A stretch of DNA of 64,000 bases, from positions 223,919-287,918 of the forward strand of contig NZ_JAFLNL010000006.1 in assembly GCF_017313785.1 (NCBI RefSeq), given 5' to 3'. This DNA comes from Flagellimonas aurea (GTDB lineage Bacteria > Bacteroidota > Bacteroidia > Flavobacteriales > Flavobacteriaceae). Shown piece after piece: positions 1 through 8,329 of the stretch. The translations under genes and the position numbers were made by a program. The notes under the pieces were generated by a model that worked only from the letters and a program-made list of their open reading frames with translations, had not been told where the DNA came from and did not search any database. Numbering within the stretch: the stretch's first letter is position 1; each line of letters opens with the position of its first letter.

Positions 1-1031
1 ACCGGAATTAACTCGCCACTGTGCTGATCGGTATTGAAATATACCGATACTTTTTCGGGAACCTCCTTTTTTTCTCCCGTACTTTCATCCATCTGGTAGT
101 GTTTGCCTATGCTCACTCCGCCTGTTTCATGATCTGCGGTGACCACCAACAGCGTATTGGGATTTGCTTTCACATAATCCAATACAACACCGAGGGTCTT
201 ATCAAAATCCAACACTTCGGATATCATCATTTCTGCATCTTTGGCATGGCCGCCCCAGTCTATGTATGATCCTTCCACCATCATAAAAAATGGTGCTTCT
301 TTCCGGTTGAAATAATCCAAGGCCATTTTGGTGGCTTCGGACAAATAATCGCCCCTGCCTTCAATTTTTGAAGGGATTCCTTCATCTGCCAGCACATAGG
401 CATTTTTTTTACCGGTTTCAGGTTTTGAAAGCTCCAAGGTATCCAAATGATAGTTCTTGGATAGTAATTCTGCGAAAAGATCTTTGCCATCTTCTCTTTG
501 GTTGAAGAACTTTTTACCTCCACCTGCAAAAAAATCGACTTCGACATCTATCAACTGAGCTGCAATTTCCTCGTGCATATCACGGTCAGTGACGTGTGCA
601 TAAAAACTGGCAGGTGTTGCATGTGTTATGGTGGTGAGACTTATTAACCCGGTTTGGTATCCTTGCTCCTGGAGTTGCTCCAAAATAGTTTCCCTTGGAA
701 GGGAATCCGAAGACACTCCTATGGCTCTTTTATAGGTTTTCTCACCAGTGGAGAAGGCCGTGGCCCCTGCGGCCGAATCGGTAATGGTGTAATCCGTTGC
801 CGATGTTTGATGAAATCCAATTTGTTTGAACCGTGAAAAATTCGGCAAGCTGTCGCCAAAATAATAGGCGGATGAGACTTGTGGCACACCCATTCCGTCA
901 CCAATCATAAAAATGATGCTCAAGGGTTCTTTGGAAGCTACTTGTTTCTGTTCTTGCTCTTTTTTAGTACTACAGCCCACCGGGCCTAAAACAGCCATTG
1001 CCGCAATAACCATTCGATATAAAATCTTCAT
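1..1031 (-). CDS. Alkaline phosphatase, lipoprotein (partial, C-terminus beyond window)
   Basis: One open frame runs from an ATG at 1029-1031 to the window edge (343 residues read, no stop), so the last part of the protein is missing here. It hydrolyses phosphate monoesters and is probably anchored in the cell envelope. A short hydrophobic N-terminus ends in a lipobox-like cysteine at residue 20. The family's metal and active-site motifs are visible: IGDGMG with Asp45, TDSAAGATA with nucleophile Ser86, EGSYIDWGGHAKD (Glu253, Asp258, His262) and TADHETGG (Asp300, His301). It lies 81 bases after the SusD gene on the same strand, which suggests that it processes a phosphorylated substrate for the SusCD transporter. 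Family assignment is firm; the substrate is inference. Confidence 0.93.
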   Translation of the reverse strand, partial: MKILYRMVIAAMAVLGPVGCSTKKEQEQKQVASKEPLSIIFMIGDGMGVPQVSSAYYFGDSLPNFSRFKQIGFHQTSATDYTITDSAAGATAFSTGEKTYKRAIGVSSDSLPRETILEQLQEQGYQTGLISLTTITHATPASFYAHVTDRDMHEEIAAQLIDVEVDFFAGGGKKFFNQREDGKDLFAELLSKNYHLDTLELSKPETGKKNAYVLADEGIPSKIEGRGDYLSEATKMALDYFNRKEAPFFMMVEGSYIDWGGHAKDAEMMISEVLDFDKTLGVVLDYVKANPNTLLVVTADHETGGVSIGKHYQMDESTGEKKEVPEKVSVYFNTDQHSGELIP

Positions 1032-1060
1032 GCTCTTTTTTTGTTGTTTATAAAAATGTA

Positions 1061-1090
1061 AGCGACAAGTGGAAAAACCAACTTGCCGCT
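1061..1090 (-). terminator. Hairpin between SusD and phosphatase genes
   Basis: The arms at 1061-1070 and 1081-1090 pair with one mismatch around a 10-base loop. Reading on the minus strand, the hairpin is followed by a weak T-rich stretch. It could be a partial terminator that lowers phosphatase expression relative to susCD, or a processing site. Confidence 0.4.
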
Positions 1091-1112
1091 CAGCTAAAAA
1101 ATACACCTGATT

Positions 1113-2858
1113 TTAATAACCTTCGTTCTGTTTCAAATATCCTGCAACATTGGATGCTCCATCTATTGCATCTTGTGGGATCGGGAACAATCTGTGATAT
1201 ACGTTGTCATCCGTTTTTTCTGTCCAAGTGTCCTCGTAGTGCCCAAATCGAATCTGGTCTCCTCTTCTGAAACCTTCCCAGTAGAGTTCAAATCCCCTTT
1301 CACGGAACAAAATTTCCAAATCAATCGCTGGTAATGCTGCCGGAGTTTGAGCCGGACGTGCTGTCCTTGAAGTTCTTACGGTATTCACATCGGCAAGGGC
1401 ACCTGCATTGTCGCCCAATCTCAGTTTTGCTTCTGCACGCATCAAATAAATTTCCGCCAAACGCATCAATACCAAATCAACACTGCTATAGTTGTTTCCA
1501 TTTGGAGATGTACGGCTAAACTGATACTTGGAAACACGGTAACCATTTTTGTGCAATCTGCCCTCGTTGGTAAAATCCACCTGCAAATTATGGTTCACAT
1601 AATCCACATCCCTGTCAGGGCCATTTCCTTTTCTTTGAATCACTGGATAAATACGGTAACCTTCATCACAAGTATAAAAAGCACCGTTCTCGTCCTTACG
1701 AGGTCCCCAAATTACTCCTCGGATGATACCTCTATTGATTTCAAAATCGTCAGCGGAAACACAGTAATAGTGGTCTTCATCATTCTCGGGAGAAACTCCT
1801 GTCAAGTCCTGAAGCTCTGCTGGAATCATTTGATTTTCCTGATAGAATCTTGCATCTGCCTCTGCCGGATCTACATTCCCGTAGGCATCTACCCAAGTTT
1901 GATAAAAATCGGATGTAATTGCCGGGCCATCGGTTCCATCAGCACTTGGATGCTCTGGTCGAGGATACCAAGAACCTGCCAAGGACCAATAGGCCCAACG
2001 GCTATGTTCGTTGTTCATTACGCCACGCTGGTCCAGTGCAAAAATCAACTCTGGATTGTCGTGGTTATCATCGTTGAAGAGTTCAAAATACTCTGGGGAC
2101 AATGAAAACATTCCTGAATTGATAATGTTATCGGTATACTCGATTACATTGTTCATATCTTCGGTAGTAAAATCCGGAGTTCCATATGGGTCGCGATACA
2201 CTGCGGCGTTCAAGCTCAATCGTGCCAAAAAGCCCCAAACGGCAGCCTGGGTAATCCTTCCTGGGCCCCTGCTTGTATTGATTACATCCACAACGGACAG
2301 TAATTCACTTTCAATATAATCGATGGCTTCTTGCCCTCTTAAAATCTCCGATAGTTCACCTGAAATTTCTTTCCTAAAGGCCAATCCCCAACTATCCAAG
2401 GTCAGCATGTTCAAATAGGCCCTCAATGCGATCATTTCGTACAGAGCTCCCTCTGCTTGTGTATCCCCGGCCTCGGCAAGAGGTTGCAACACTTCTATTG
2501 CCGTAATGGTTCTGGAAATATTTCGGGTCACTTCGTTCCAAGAGCTTCCCACAAGATCATTGCTGGGCGCGATGTCGTGTGAATGGGCATCCAAAAACTT
2601 CCCGTTGTCATACCAATCCGTTCCGCCACGGTACGGCAATATGGCCTCATCTGCGGGAATCAGTTGCAATCCATAGTAGTTGGTATGCCTCCAAGTCCAT
2701 GCTATTTGCCCATAGGCAGGGGCAATGGCACCGCTGATTGCTTCTGCCTGACCGCTACCCTCAAGGGATTCATCAATAACTTCTTCTTCAAGATCTGTAC
2801 AGCTTATGTTGGTGAGCAAGCCTATTCCAAATAATGCTATTATTATTTTATTCTTCAT
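1113..2858 (-). CDS. SusD/RagB family nutrient-binding outer membrane lipoprotein
   Basis: This 581-residue protein caps the SusC-type channel at the cell surface and captures the substrate. The N-terminus is a lipoprotein signal (hydrophobic stretch ending in ISC, Cys at about residue 20). The body shows SusD features: a helical TPR-like N-terminal half with ALRAYLNMLTLDSWG, and the conserved C-terminal segment LAEIYLMRAEAKLRLGD followed by LFRERGFELYWEGFRRGDQIRFG. Length is usual for the family. It starts 20 bases after the SusC gene stop and is surely co-transcribed with it. Substrate class cannot be read from the sequence. No glycoside hydrolase lies nearby; the only enzyme in the locus is the alkaline phosphatase downstream. 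Confidence 0.95.
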   Translation of the reverse strand: MKNKIIIALFGIGLLTNISCTDLEEEVIDESLEGSGQAEAISGAIAPAYGQIAWTWRHTNYYGLQLIPADEAILPYRGGTDWYDNGKFLDAHSHDIAPSNDLVGSSWNEVTRNISRTITAIEVLQPLAEAGDTQAEGALYEMIALRAYLNMLTLDSWGLAFRKEISGELSEILRGQEAIDYIESELLSVVDVINTSRGPGRITQAAVWGFLARLSLNAAVYRDPYGTPDFTTEDMNNVIEYTDNIINSGMFSLSPEYFELFNDDNHDNPELIFALDQRGVMNNEHSRWAYWSLAGSWYPRPEHPSADGTDGPAITSDFYQTWVDAYGNVDPAEADARFYQENQMIPAELQDLTGVSPENDEDHYYCVSADDFEINRGIIRGVIWGPRKDENGAFYTCDEGYRIYPVIQRKGNGPDRDVDYVNHNLQVDFTNEGRLHKNGYRVSKYQFSRTSPNGNNYSSVDLVLMRLAEIYLMRAEAKLRLGDNAGALADVNTVRTSRTARPAQTPAALPAIDLEILFRERGFELYWEGFRRGDQIRFGHYEDTWTEKTDDNVYHRLFPIPQDAIDGASNVAGYLKQNEGY

Positions 2859-2878
2859 TTTTTGAAGTGTTTTTTTGA

Positions 2879-5800
2879 TTAGAATGATACGTTTAAGCCA
2901 AAAACAAGGGTTCTTGTTTTGGGATAGTTGAAGTAATCTATACCAAAGGTCTGTATCCCGTCAATCGTCAAGTTTGAATTGATCTCTGGGTCAAATCCAC
3001 TATAATCGGTGATTACGAATAGGTTTTGTCCGGTTATGGACAAGCGAATGGCATTCACCAATCCATCCAGCCCTATCAACGCCGGGTTTAGGTTGTATCC
3101 CAATGTGGCATTGTTCAACCTCAAGAAATCACCGTCCTCCAAGTATCTTGTGGATACGGCATTGGAGTTGGTAATATCCTCCTCTGGAAACTGTGTGGCA
3201 ATGGACGTGGTGTTAAAGTTGGAAGTCAGGAGTCCTTTGCTGAACAAGGACATTGCTGTATGGTTGTACACCTTGTTCCCGGACACTCCATTAAAATTCA
3301 ACCCTAGGTCAAAATTCTTATAGTTGAAGTTTAGGTAAAAGGCATAGATCAAATCTGGCAATGCACTACCAACCACTTTTCTGTCATCTGATAAAATACT
3401 AAGTCCGTCATCTCCGATTCCCAGGAATTCCTGCATGTAGAAGGCACCGATAGGCTCCCCATTGATGTTTCCATTAATGGTCGCATCTGTCTGTCCGGCC
3501 CCTTGTGCCGCTCCCGTGGTCAACACTTCATAAGGCGAATTGGACACCTCGTTCTTGGTATAGGCCAGGTTACCACCGATGTTATAGGAAAAATCTTTGC
3601 TATAGTCGCTATGGTAATCCAGAGAGAATTCAATACCGCTGTTCTTGATTTCCATATCCGGAATATTGGTCCAATATTTATCGGTAGGTTGAACAGGGTC
3701 TGCCGGGGTCACTTCCAACAAAATGTTTTCGGATACTTTGTTAAAGTAATCCAAGGTACCGGACAAACGGTTGTTGAACAGGCCAAAATCGAGACCAAAA
3801 TCCAATTGTTCCGACACTTCCCACTGAATATCTGGATTTGCCAAACGCGTAAATATGGTGCCGTAAGGATAGTCTGCCAAAGTGCTTTCGTCACCATTTA
3901 TCGGATAAGAGTCGTTATTGTCCCTGCTATCGGTAAAACTTCTTTTGGTAATTTTTGAAGGTATCTCCTGGTTACCTGTTCTACCCCAACTCGCTCTTAA
4001 CTTCAAGTTGTTGATGGTTGAATTGGAGCTCAAGAATTCCTCGTTCATAATGTTCCAACCGGCAGCTACAGAAGGGAAATACCCATATTTATTGTTGCCT
4101 CCAAATTTGGATGACCCGTCCGCTCTCATTGTGGCTGTTAACATGTACCTATTGTCAAACACATAATTGGCCCTTCCAAAAAAGGATTGCAGCTCGTTCT
4201 CGGTTGCATAGGTGTTCATATAGGTGGGCATATCCTCGGAGCTGATCTGATCTTGATATTTTGGATCGATCCCGTTATCGGAGAAATCCTCCATTTCAAA
4301 ACTTTTCTGGTGCACAAAGGTTTCTTGATAGGTGTGTCCGACCAAGAAGGTAAAGTTGTGCCTGTCAGTCATCAAATTGTAAGTCAAAGTGTTTTCAATA
4401 AGACTGTTCTTATTGGTCGTATAGATGCTGTTCAGTTCGCCCCTGACAAAATCTTCCAACAGCGAGTATGGTTTTAGCTGTATGTCCCTAGCGGTAGAAG
4501 AGTAGTCCACACCCAAGTTCAATTTATAGGTAAGGCCTTTTACGATTTCTACCGATGGTGCCAAATTGGCCAGAATACGATGGTTCACGGCATCATCGCT
4601 ATAGATTCGCTCTCGTGTCAACGGGTTTAGCATGTTGTCCAACAAAGCTGGCTCTCCATCTACATACAATGGCAGTGTAGGGTTCAATTGGAGCATATCC
4701 CTTACTATGGCATCAGAATCGGCACGAAGGTTCTCCGTTCTGGTAGCGGTCATATTGAACTCGATTTTTAATCGATCATTGAATGCTTTTTGAGTTAAGT
4801 TCAATCGACCTGAATAACGCTTTAGGTCGTTGCCCCTAAGAATTCCTTCTTGGTCGTTAACTCCCAAAGAAGCTCGGTATGAGAATTGCTCGGATGCTCC
4901 GCTCATGGCCAAGTTAACATTTTTGGTGAAACCGGTTCTGCTAAGGGCATCTTGCCAATTGGTATTGGCCCCGCCATCATCCAAAGTACCACCTGCGGCA
5001 ACAACCTCTTGTCTAAACTGATTTGCGGAGAAAACATCTACCTGATTGGCCAAGCTTGAAAAGCCTGTAGAAACATTCAGATCCATTTGGGTCCTTCCGG
5101 CCTTGCCTCTTTTTGTGGTAATCACGATTACCCCGTTGGCGGCCCTTGCCCCATAAATGGCGGCAGCAGAGGCATCCTTTAGCACATCTATGCTTTTAAT
5201 ATCCTGTGGATTGATGAAGTTCAATGGGTTGGTCGGCACCCCGGTGCTGGTGTTGTCCAGGGCAAATCCGTCAATTACATATAAGGGTGTTGTCCCGGAA
5301 CGAAGACTACCAACACCCCTTATGATTACATCCTGCTGTGCACCCGGTTCTCCGCTTACGTTGGAAATATTTACACCGGCAACCTTACCTTGTAAAAGCT
5401 GACCTGGGTTCATTACAATTCCTTTGTTAAAATCCTCGCTATCCACGGAAGAGATTGAACCGGTCACATCTGTCTTTCTTTGAGTACCGTAACCAACCAC
5501 AACAACATCTTCCAACATGGTCGCATCTTGCTCCAATTGTATGTTAATGGTGCTTTGTCCGTTTACCGCAACTTCTTGTGACTTGTATCCCAAATAGGAA
5601 ACCTGAAGCACGGCATCATCCTCGACCTCAATGGTATAGTTTCCATCAAAATCGGTAATGGTACCGTTGCCCTTGCCTTTTTCCATTACGGATGCACCTG
5701 CCAAGGGAACTCCGTTTTCATCGGTTACCTGCCCGGTAACTGTCAGAAAAACCACTTCAACCACTCTTTTAGGGGCTTTTGGCTTTACATCTATGGAAAT

Positions 5801-6133
5801 GGTATTGTTTATTCTTCTAAAAGTAAGGTCGGCGTCTTTGGCCATCAATTCCAAAACAGATTTCAATGAAACGTTTTGGTATGCAATGTTATAGGTATTC
5901 TGTAACCTATCCACTTTGCGGTCATATACAAATTTGAAATCGGTTTGATCTTCAATTTGTCTCAGCACATCTACTACGGTGGCGTCGTCCACAGACAGAT
6001 CCACCTTAAAACTTTCCAAGTTCTGACCTCTGGCATCGGCAGCAAGCACCGGATTCAGCAGGGACAAAACAATCAGAAAGCAAAATGTATGGAATGTCAA
6101 CTTGATTAATTGTTTAATAGTTAGTGAATTCAT
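2879..6133 (-). CDS. SusC/RagA family TonB-linked outer membrane receptor with STN domain
   Basis: This 1084-residue outer membrane transporter uses TonB energy to import the ligand bound by SusD. A signal peptide of about 31 residues is followed by an STN (secretin/TonB N-terminal) domain at about 42-115, a carboxypeptidase-D-like regulatory domain at about 131-205 (TGQVTDENGVPLAGASV), the TonB-box/plug start LEDVVVVGYGTQRKTDVTGS near 207, the plug segment PLYVIDGF, and a C-terminal barrel ending in LVFGLNVSF with a terminal Phe. The STN domain normally contacts a FecR-type anti-sigma factor, and a FecR and an ECF sigma gene lie directly upstream. The receptor should therefore sense its own ligand and switch on its operon. 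The 151-base upstream gap holds a hairpin, listed separately. Confidence 0.96.
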   Translation of the reverse strand: MNSLTIKQLIKLTFHTFCFLIVLSLLNPVLAADARGQNLESFKVDLSVDDATVVDVLRQIEDQTDFKFVYDRKVDRLQNTYNIAYQNVSLKSVLELMAKDADLTFRRINNTISIDVKPKAPKRVVEVVFLTVTGQVTDENGVPLAGASVMEKGKGNGTITDFDGNYTIEVEDDAVLQVSYLGYKSQEVAVNGQSTINIQLEQDATMLEDVVVVGYGTQRKTDVTGSISSVDSEDFNKGIVMNPGQLLQGKVAGVNISNVSGEPGAQQDVIIRGVGSLRSGTTPLYVIDGFALDNTSTGVPTNPLNFINPQDIKSIDVLKDASAAAIYGARAANGVIVITTKRGKAGRTQMDLNVSTGFSSLANQVDVFSANQFRQEVVAAGGTLDDGGANTNWQDALSRTGFTKNVNLAMSGASEQFSYRASLGVNDQEGILRGNDLKRYSGRLNLTQKAFNDRLKIEFNMTATRTENLRADSDAIVRDMLQLNPTLPLYVDGEPALLDNMLNPLTRERIYSDDAVNHRILANLAPSVEIVKGLTYKLNLGVDYSSTARDIQLKPYSLLEDFVRGELNSIYTTNKNSLIENTLTYNLMTDRHNFTFLVGHTYQETFVHQKSFEMEDFSDNGIDPKYQDQISSEDMPTYMNTYATENELQSFFGRANYVFDNRYMLTATMRADGSSKFGGNNKYGYFPSVAAGWNIMNEEFLSSNSTINNLKLRASWGRTGNQEIPSKITKRSFTDSRDNNDSYPINGDESTLADYPYGTIFTRLANPDIQWEVSEQLDFGLDFGLFNNRLSGTLDYFNKVSENILLEVTPADPVQPTDKYWTNIPDMEIKNSGIEFSLDYHSDYSKDFSYNIGGNLAYTKNEVSNSPYEVLTTGAAQGAGQTDATINGNINGEPIGAFYMQEFLGIGDDGLSILSDDRKVVGSALPDLIYAFYLNFNYKNFDLGLNFNGVSGNKVYNHTAMSLFSKGLLTSNFNTTSIATQFPEEDITNSNAVSTRYLEDGDFLRLNNATLGYNLNPALIGLDGLVNAIRLSITGQNLFVITDYSGFDPEINSNLTIDGIQTFGIDYFNYPKTRTLVFGLNVSF

Positions 6134-6185
6134 AATTTCACATAATGTTTAAATGGTTATGATTATTTGTAATTATTGAACTATC

Positions 6186-6224
6186 GACAGCCTATTTCCG
6201 CTCGCCAAAGTGTAATGGGCTGTC
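6186..6224 (+). other. Terminator-like hairpin in susC leader, oriented antisense to susC
   Basis: GACAGCCTATT (6186-6196) pairs over 11 positions, including one G-T, with AATGGGCTGTC (6214-6224). On the plus strand it is followed directly by a run rich in T (6225-6233). On the minus strand, the direction of susC, no T run follows. It may terminate a short RNA antisense to the susC 5' end, or form a structured leader of the susC mRNA. No plus-strand promoter was clearly seen. Confidence 0.45.
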
Positions 6225-6284
6225 TCTTTTTTTAATGAGTTTGTTTTTATGTCATAGTTTGTTGATGTTTGATTTAAGTTGGTT

Positions 6285-7241
6285 TTAGTCTGTACATTTT
6301 CCCATTAATTGAATTTTTTTGCTGCTCAGGAACTCATAGCTGATTCCCTTTTTCGCATAAACGATGCTTTCTAGGACGGCACTCAACCTTTCGTTATTAT
6401 AGGATGCGGTTAGATGGCAATCCCCTATGTTTTCATTATCCACTTCAAAGGTCACTCCATACCATCGCTCCAAAGTCTCGAGTACTTTGGAAAGTTCAGC
6501 ATCTTCAAAATGAATGATACCATCTTTCCAATGTAGTAAGGCTGCGATATCAATTTTCTTCTTTGAAATGGACTTTGATTGCTTATCGAACACACCTTGT
6601 TCGTTTGGCATCAAGAAGATTTCCTTTTCCTTAGAAGCCACCTTTACTTTTCCCGTGGCTACGGTTACGGCCACTTGATTGCTTTCGGAATAGGTATTTA
6701 CATTGAAAGATGTTCCCAAAACTGTGGTCTCCACCTCTCCAGATTTTATGATGAAAGGTTTATCAGGGTTTTCTGCCACATCAAAAAAGGCTTCACCATC
6801 CAACTCCACTACCCGCTTATCGGCTTCGAATAGTTTAGGGAACTTTATGGTACTGCCCGAGTTTAGGTACACTTCGGTGCCATCGGCCAAAACCAGATTC
6901 AATTTTTGTCCCCAATCCGTACTTTTAGTTACCTCCTCGTAAGATTCCACTACCTCATGTTCTACAGTATTGGTGTAAATAAAATAATTGAGTCCCATTA
7001 ACAGGGTGAGTGATGCGGCAACTTGTGCCCATTTTAGCAAAGGATTCCTTCTCTTGGAATTATTGATGCTTTTGGCCAGCTTTTGACCGATGCTGTTTTT
7101 ATGCTTGGAGTTTTTAAATACGTTTTGATGATTCTTTGAGAGCAGTTTATAATCAAACTCTTCCAACAGAGATTCTTCCTCCTTGGTAATGGTACCATTG
7201 AGGTATTTCTTCATCAAGACTTTGATCTCATTTTCAGTCAT
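6285..7241 (-). CDS. FecR family anti-sigma factor
   Basis: This 318-residue inner membrane protein holds the ECF sigma factor inactive until the SusC-type receptor signals. The N-terminal cytoplasmic part (about 1-85) carries short helices. One membrane segment follows at about 88-107 (WAQVAASLTLLMGLNYFIY). A periplasmic FecR domain (about 120-235) contains DGTEVYLNSGSTIKFPK, DGEAFFDV and FIIKSGEVETTVLGTSFNVNTY, and a C-terminal domain of DUF4974 type (about 240-318) contains FEDAELSKVLETLERWYGV. It lies between the sigma gene and susC on the same strand, the standard arrangement of Bacteroidetes transenvelope signalling loci. Confidence 0.95.
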   Translation of the reverse strand: MTENEIKVLMKKYLNGTITKEEESLLEEFDYKLLSKNHQNVFKNSKHKNSIGQKLAKSINNSKRRNPLLKWAQVAASLTLLMGLNYFIYTNTVEHEVVESYEEVTKSTDWGQKLNLVLADGTEVYLNSGSTIKFPKLFEADKRVVELDGEAFFDVAENPDKPFIIKSGEVETTVLGTSFNVNTYSESNQVAVTVATGKVKVASKEKEIFLMPNEQGVFDKQSKSISKKKIDIAALLHWKDGIIHFEDAELSKVLETLERWYGVTFEVDNENIGDCHLTASYNNERLSAVLESIVYAKKGISYEFLSSKKIQLMGKCTD

Positions 7242-7362
7242 TGCACGTTCGTTACATCTACAAGTACCGGAAATGCACAGGGACGCACATTCAAAAAATG
7301 CGGTTTAATGATTACTTAAACTTAACGGGCAGTGCTTAACCTTTAGCTAAAAAAGAAGTCGC

Positions 7363-7932
7363 TTAAAGGAACATTGACTTAACAATGGAAAGGTCCTTAC
7401 GAAGACGCCTAAGCGCAAAAGAAATCTGGTTTTCGACCGATCGATGGGAGATATTGAGCTGGTTTGCAATCTCTTTATTACTGATATTGTGGATTCGGCT
7501 CAACCTAAAAACTTCCTGACACCGTTGCGGAAGATTGGCCATACTCCTATCGATACGTTTTGAAAGTTCGAGCACATCTTCTTCCTGTTCAATTTCGGAG
7601 ACCACACAAATAGAATCGGCAACATCGATTTGTGTTTTGTTGAACTTTGTATCCCTTAATGAGTTATAACACTTATAGCGAATAGCTTTGAACAAATAAG
7701 ACTTGATGTTTTCCACCTCAATATGTTCCCTTCGCTGCCAATAATCTATCCAAATATCCTGAACAAGGTCCTTGGCAAGGGAATTATTCATGATCAAGGA
7801 AGCTGCATAGGTATACATAGGCTCCCACAACATGGAAAACAACGAATTGAAGGCTTCCCTATCCGAGTCTTGGACACGAAGGGCAAGTTCTTGCTGCGCT
7901 TCATTTGTATGGGGGTGTTTCATCAAAAGCAA
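7363..7932 (-). CDS. ECF RNA polymerase sigma factor, FecI-like
   Basis: This 189-residue sigma-70 family factor should direct RNA polymerase to the downstream susCD locus. Region 2 is seen at about 20-90 (FNSLFSMLWEPMYTYAASLI, LAKDLVQDIWIDYWQRR) and region 4 at about 130-185 (LPQRCQEVFRLSRIHNISNKEIA, then LNISHRSVENQISFALRRLR), with the helix-turn-helix intact. The start may be the ATG three codons in (7923), since both sit in the same context. The FecR gene follows after 121 bases, enough room for a separate promoter. Length and the FecR neighbour point to the Bacteroidetes-expanded ECF group paired with SusC receptors. Confidence 0.94.
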   Translation of the reverse strand: MLLMKHPHTNEAQQELALRVQDSDREAFNSLFSMLWEPMYTYAASLIMNNSLAKDLVQDIWIDYWQRREHIEVENIKSYLFKAIRYKCYNSLRDTKFNKTQIDVADSICVVSEIEQEEDVLELSKRIDRSMANLPQRCQEVFRLSRIHNISNKEIANQLNISHRSVENQISFALRRLRKDLSIVKSMFL

Positions 7933-8061
7933 ATTTCATAAAAATATAAGTGGACAGATATTATGATTTTGTAAACTTTGTGCAAAGTCGAACCGGTCGT
8001 TACCCCAAAAACCAACCATCACAAAAAGCCATTAAATCCCTCTCCTTTTGTACAAAAAAAT

Positions 8062-8069
8062 TATATTTG
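8062..8069 (+). promoter_or_regulatory. Probable -7 promoter box of tRNA-Leu
   Basis: TATATTTG matches the Bacteroidetes -7 consensus TAnnTTTG exactly and ends 19 bases before the tRNA. A TTTG at 8047-8050 is too close (11 bases) to be a normal -33 box, so only the -7 element is supported. Confidence 0.55.
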
Positions 8070-8088
8070 CACACTTAAAATTCCAAAG

Positions 8089-8172
8089 GCCCACGTGGTG
8101 GAATTGGTAGACACGCTACCTTGAGGGGGTAGTGTTCGTAAGGACGTGCTGGTTCGACTCCAGTCGTGGGCA
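8089..8172 (+). tRNA. tRNA-Leu (anticodon GAG)
   Basis: The acceptor stem GCCCACG (8089-8095) pairs with CGTGGGC (8165-8171), followed by discriminator A. The anticodon stem CTACC/GGTAG closes the loop TTGAGGG, giving anticodon GAG, which reads CUC and CUU leucine codons. The long variable arm expected for a class II tRNA is present, and the T arm has loop TTCGACT. The 3' CCA is not encoded. Confidence 0.96.
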
Positions 8173-8180
8173 CAAAAAAA

Positions 8181-8207
8181 AACCGCAATTGCTTGCGGTT
8201 TTTTTGT
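8181..8207 (+). terminator. Rho-independent terminator of tRNA-Leu
   Basis: An 8-bp stem, AACCGCAA (8181-8188) with TTGCGGTT (8193-8200), closes loop TTGC and is followed by a T run. It starts 9 bases after the tRNA end. Confidence 0.9.
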
Positions 8208-8329
8208 TTTAATGCTCCTGTCAACACATTGAACGAGCGTCATTTTTTTACTTTCTGCTTTTTTACCTATTTTCCAGTTTATTCCTAAATAATTGAAATT
8301 GTATAAACCTTTCTTAAAGTAACGTTTGC

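Noticed and set aside
1..1031. Frameshifted or broken phosphatase gene
   Set aside because: Short frames on this strand suggested a break, but one uninterrupted frame with all catalytic motifs runs from the ATG to the window edge; only the end is missing.
1551..2105. A 184-codon plus-strand frame
   Set aside because: It is antisense to the SusD gene and shows no family motifs.
7249..7257. ECF promoter like that at 49 kb before the FecR gene
   Set aside because: A minus-strand TGTAAC is present but no CGTC follows at the right distance.
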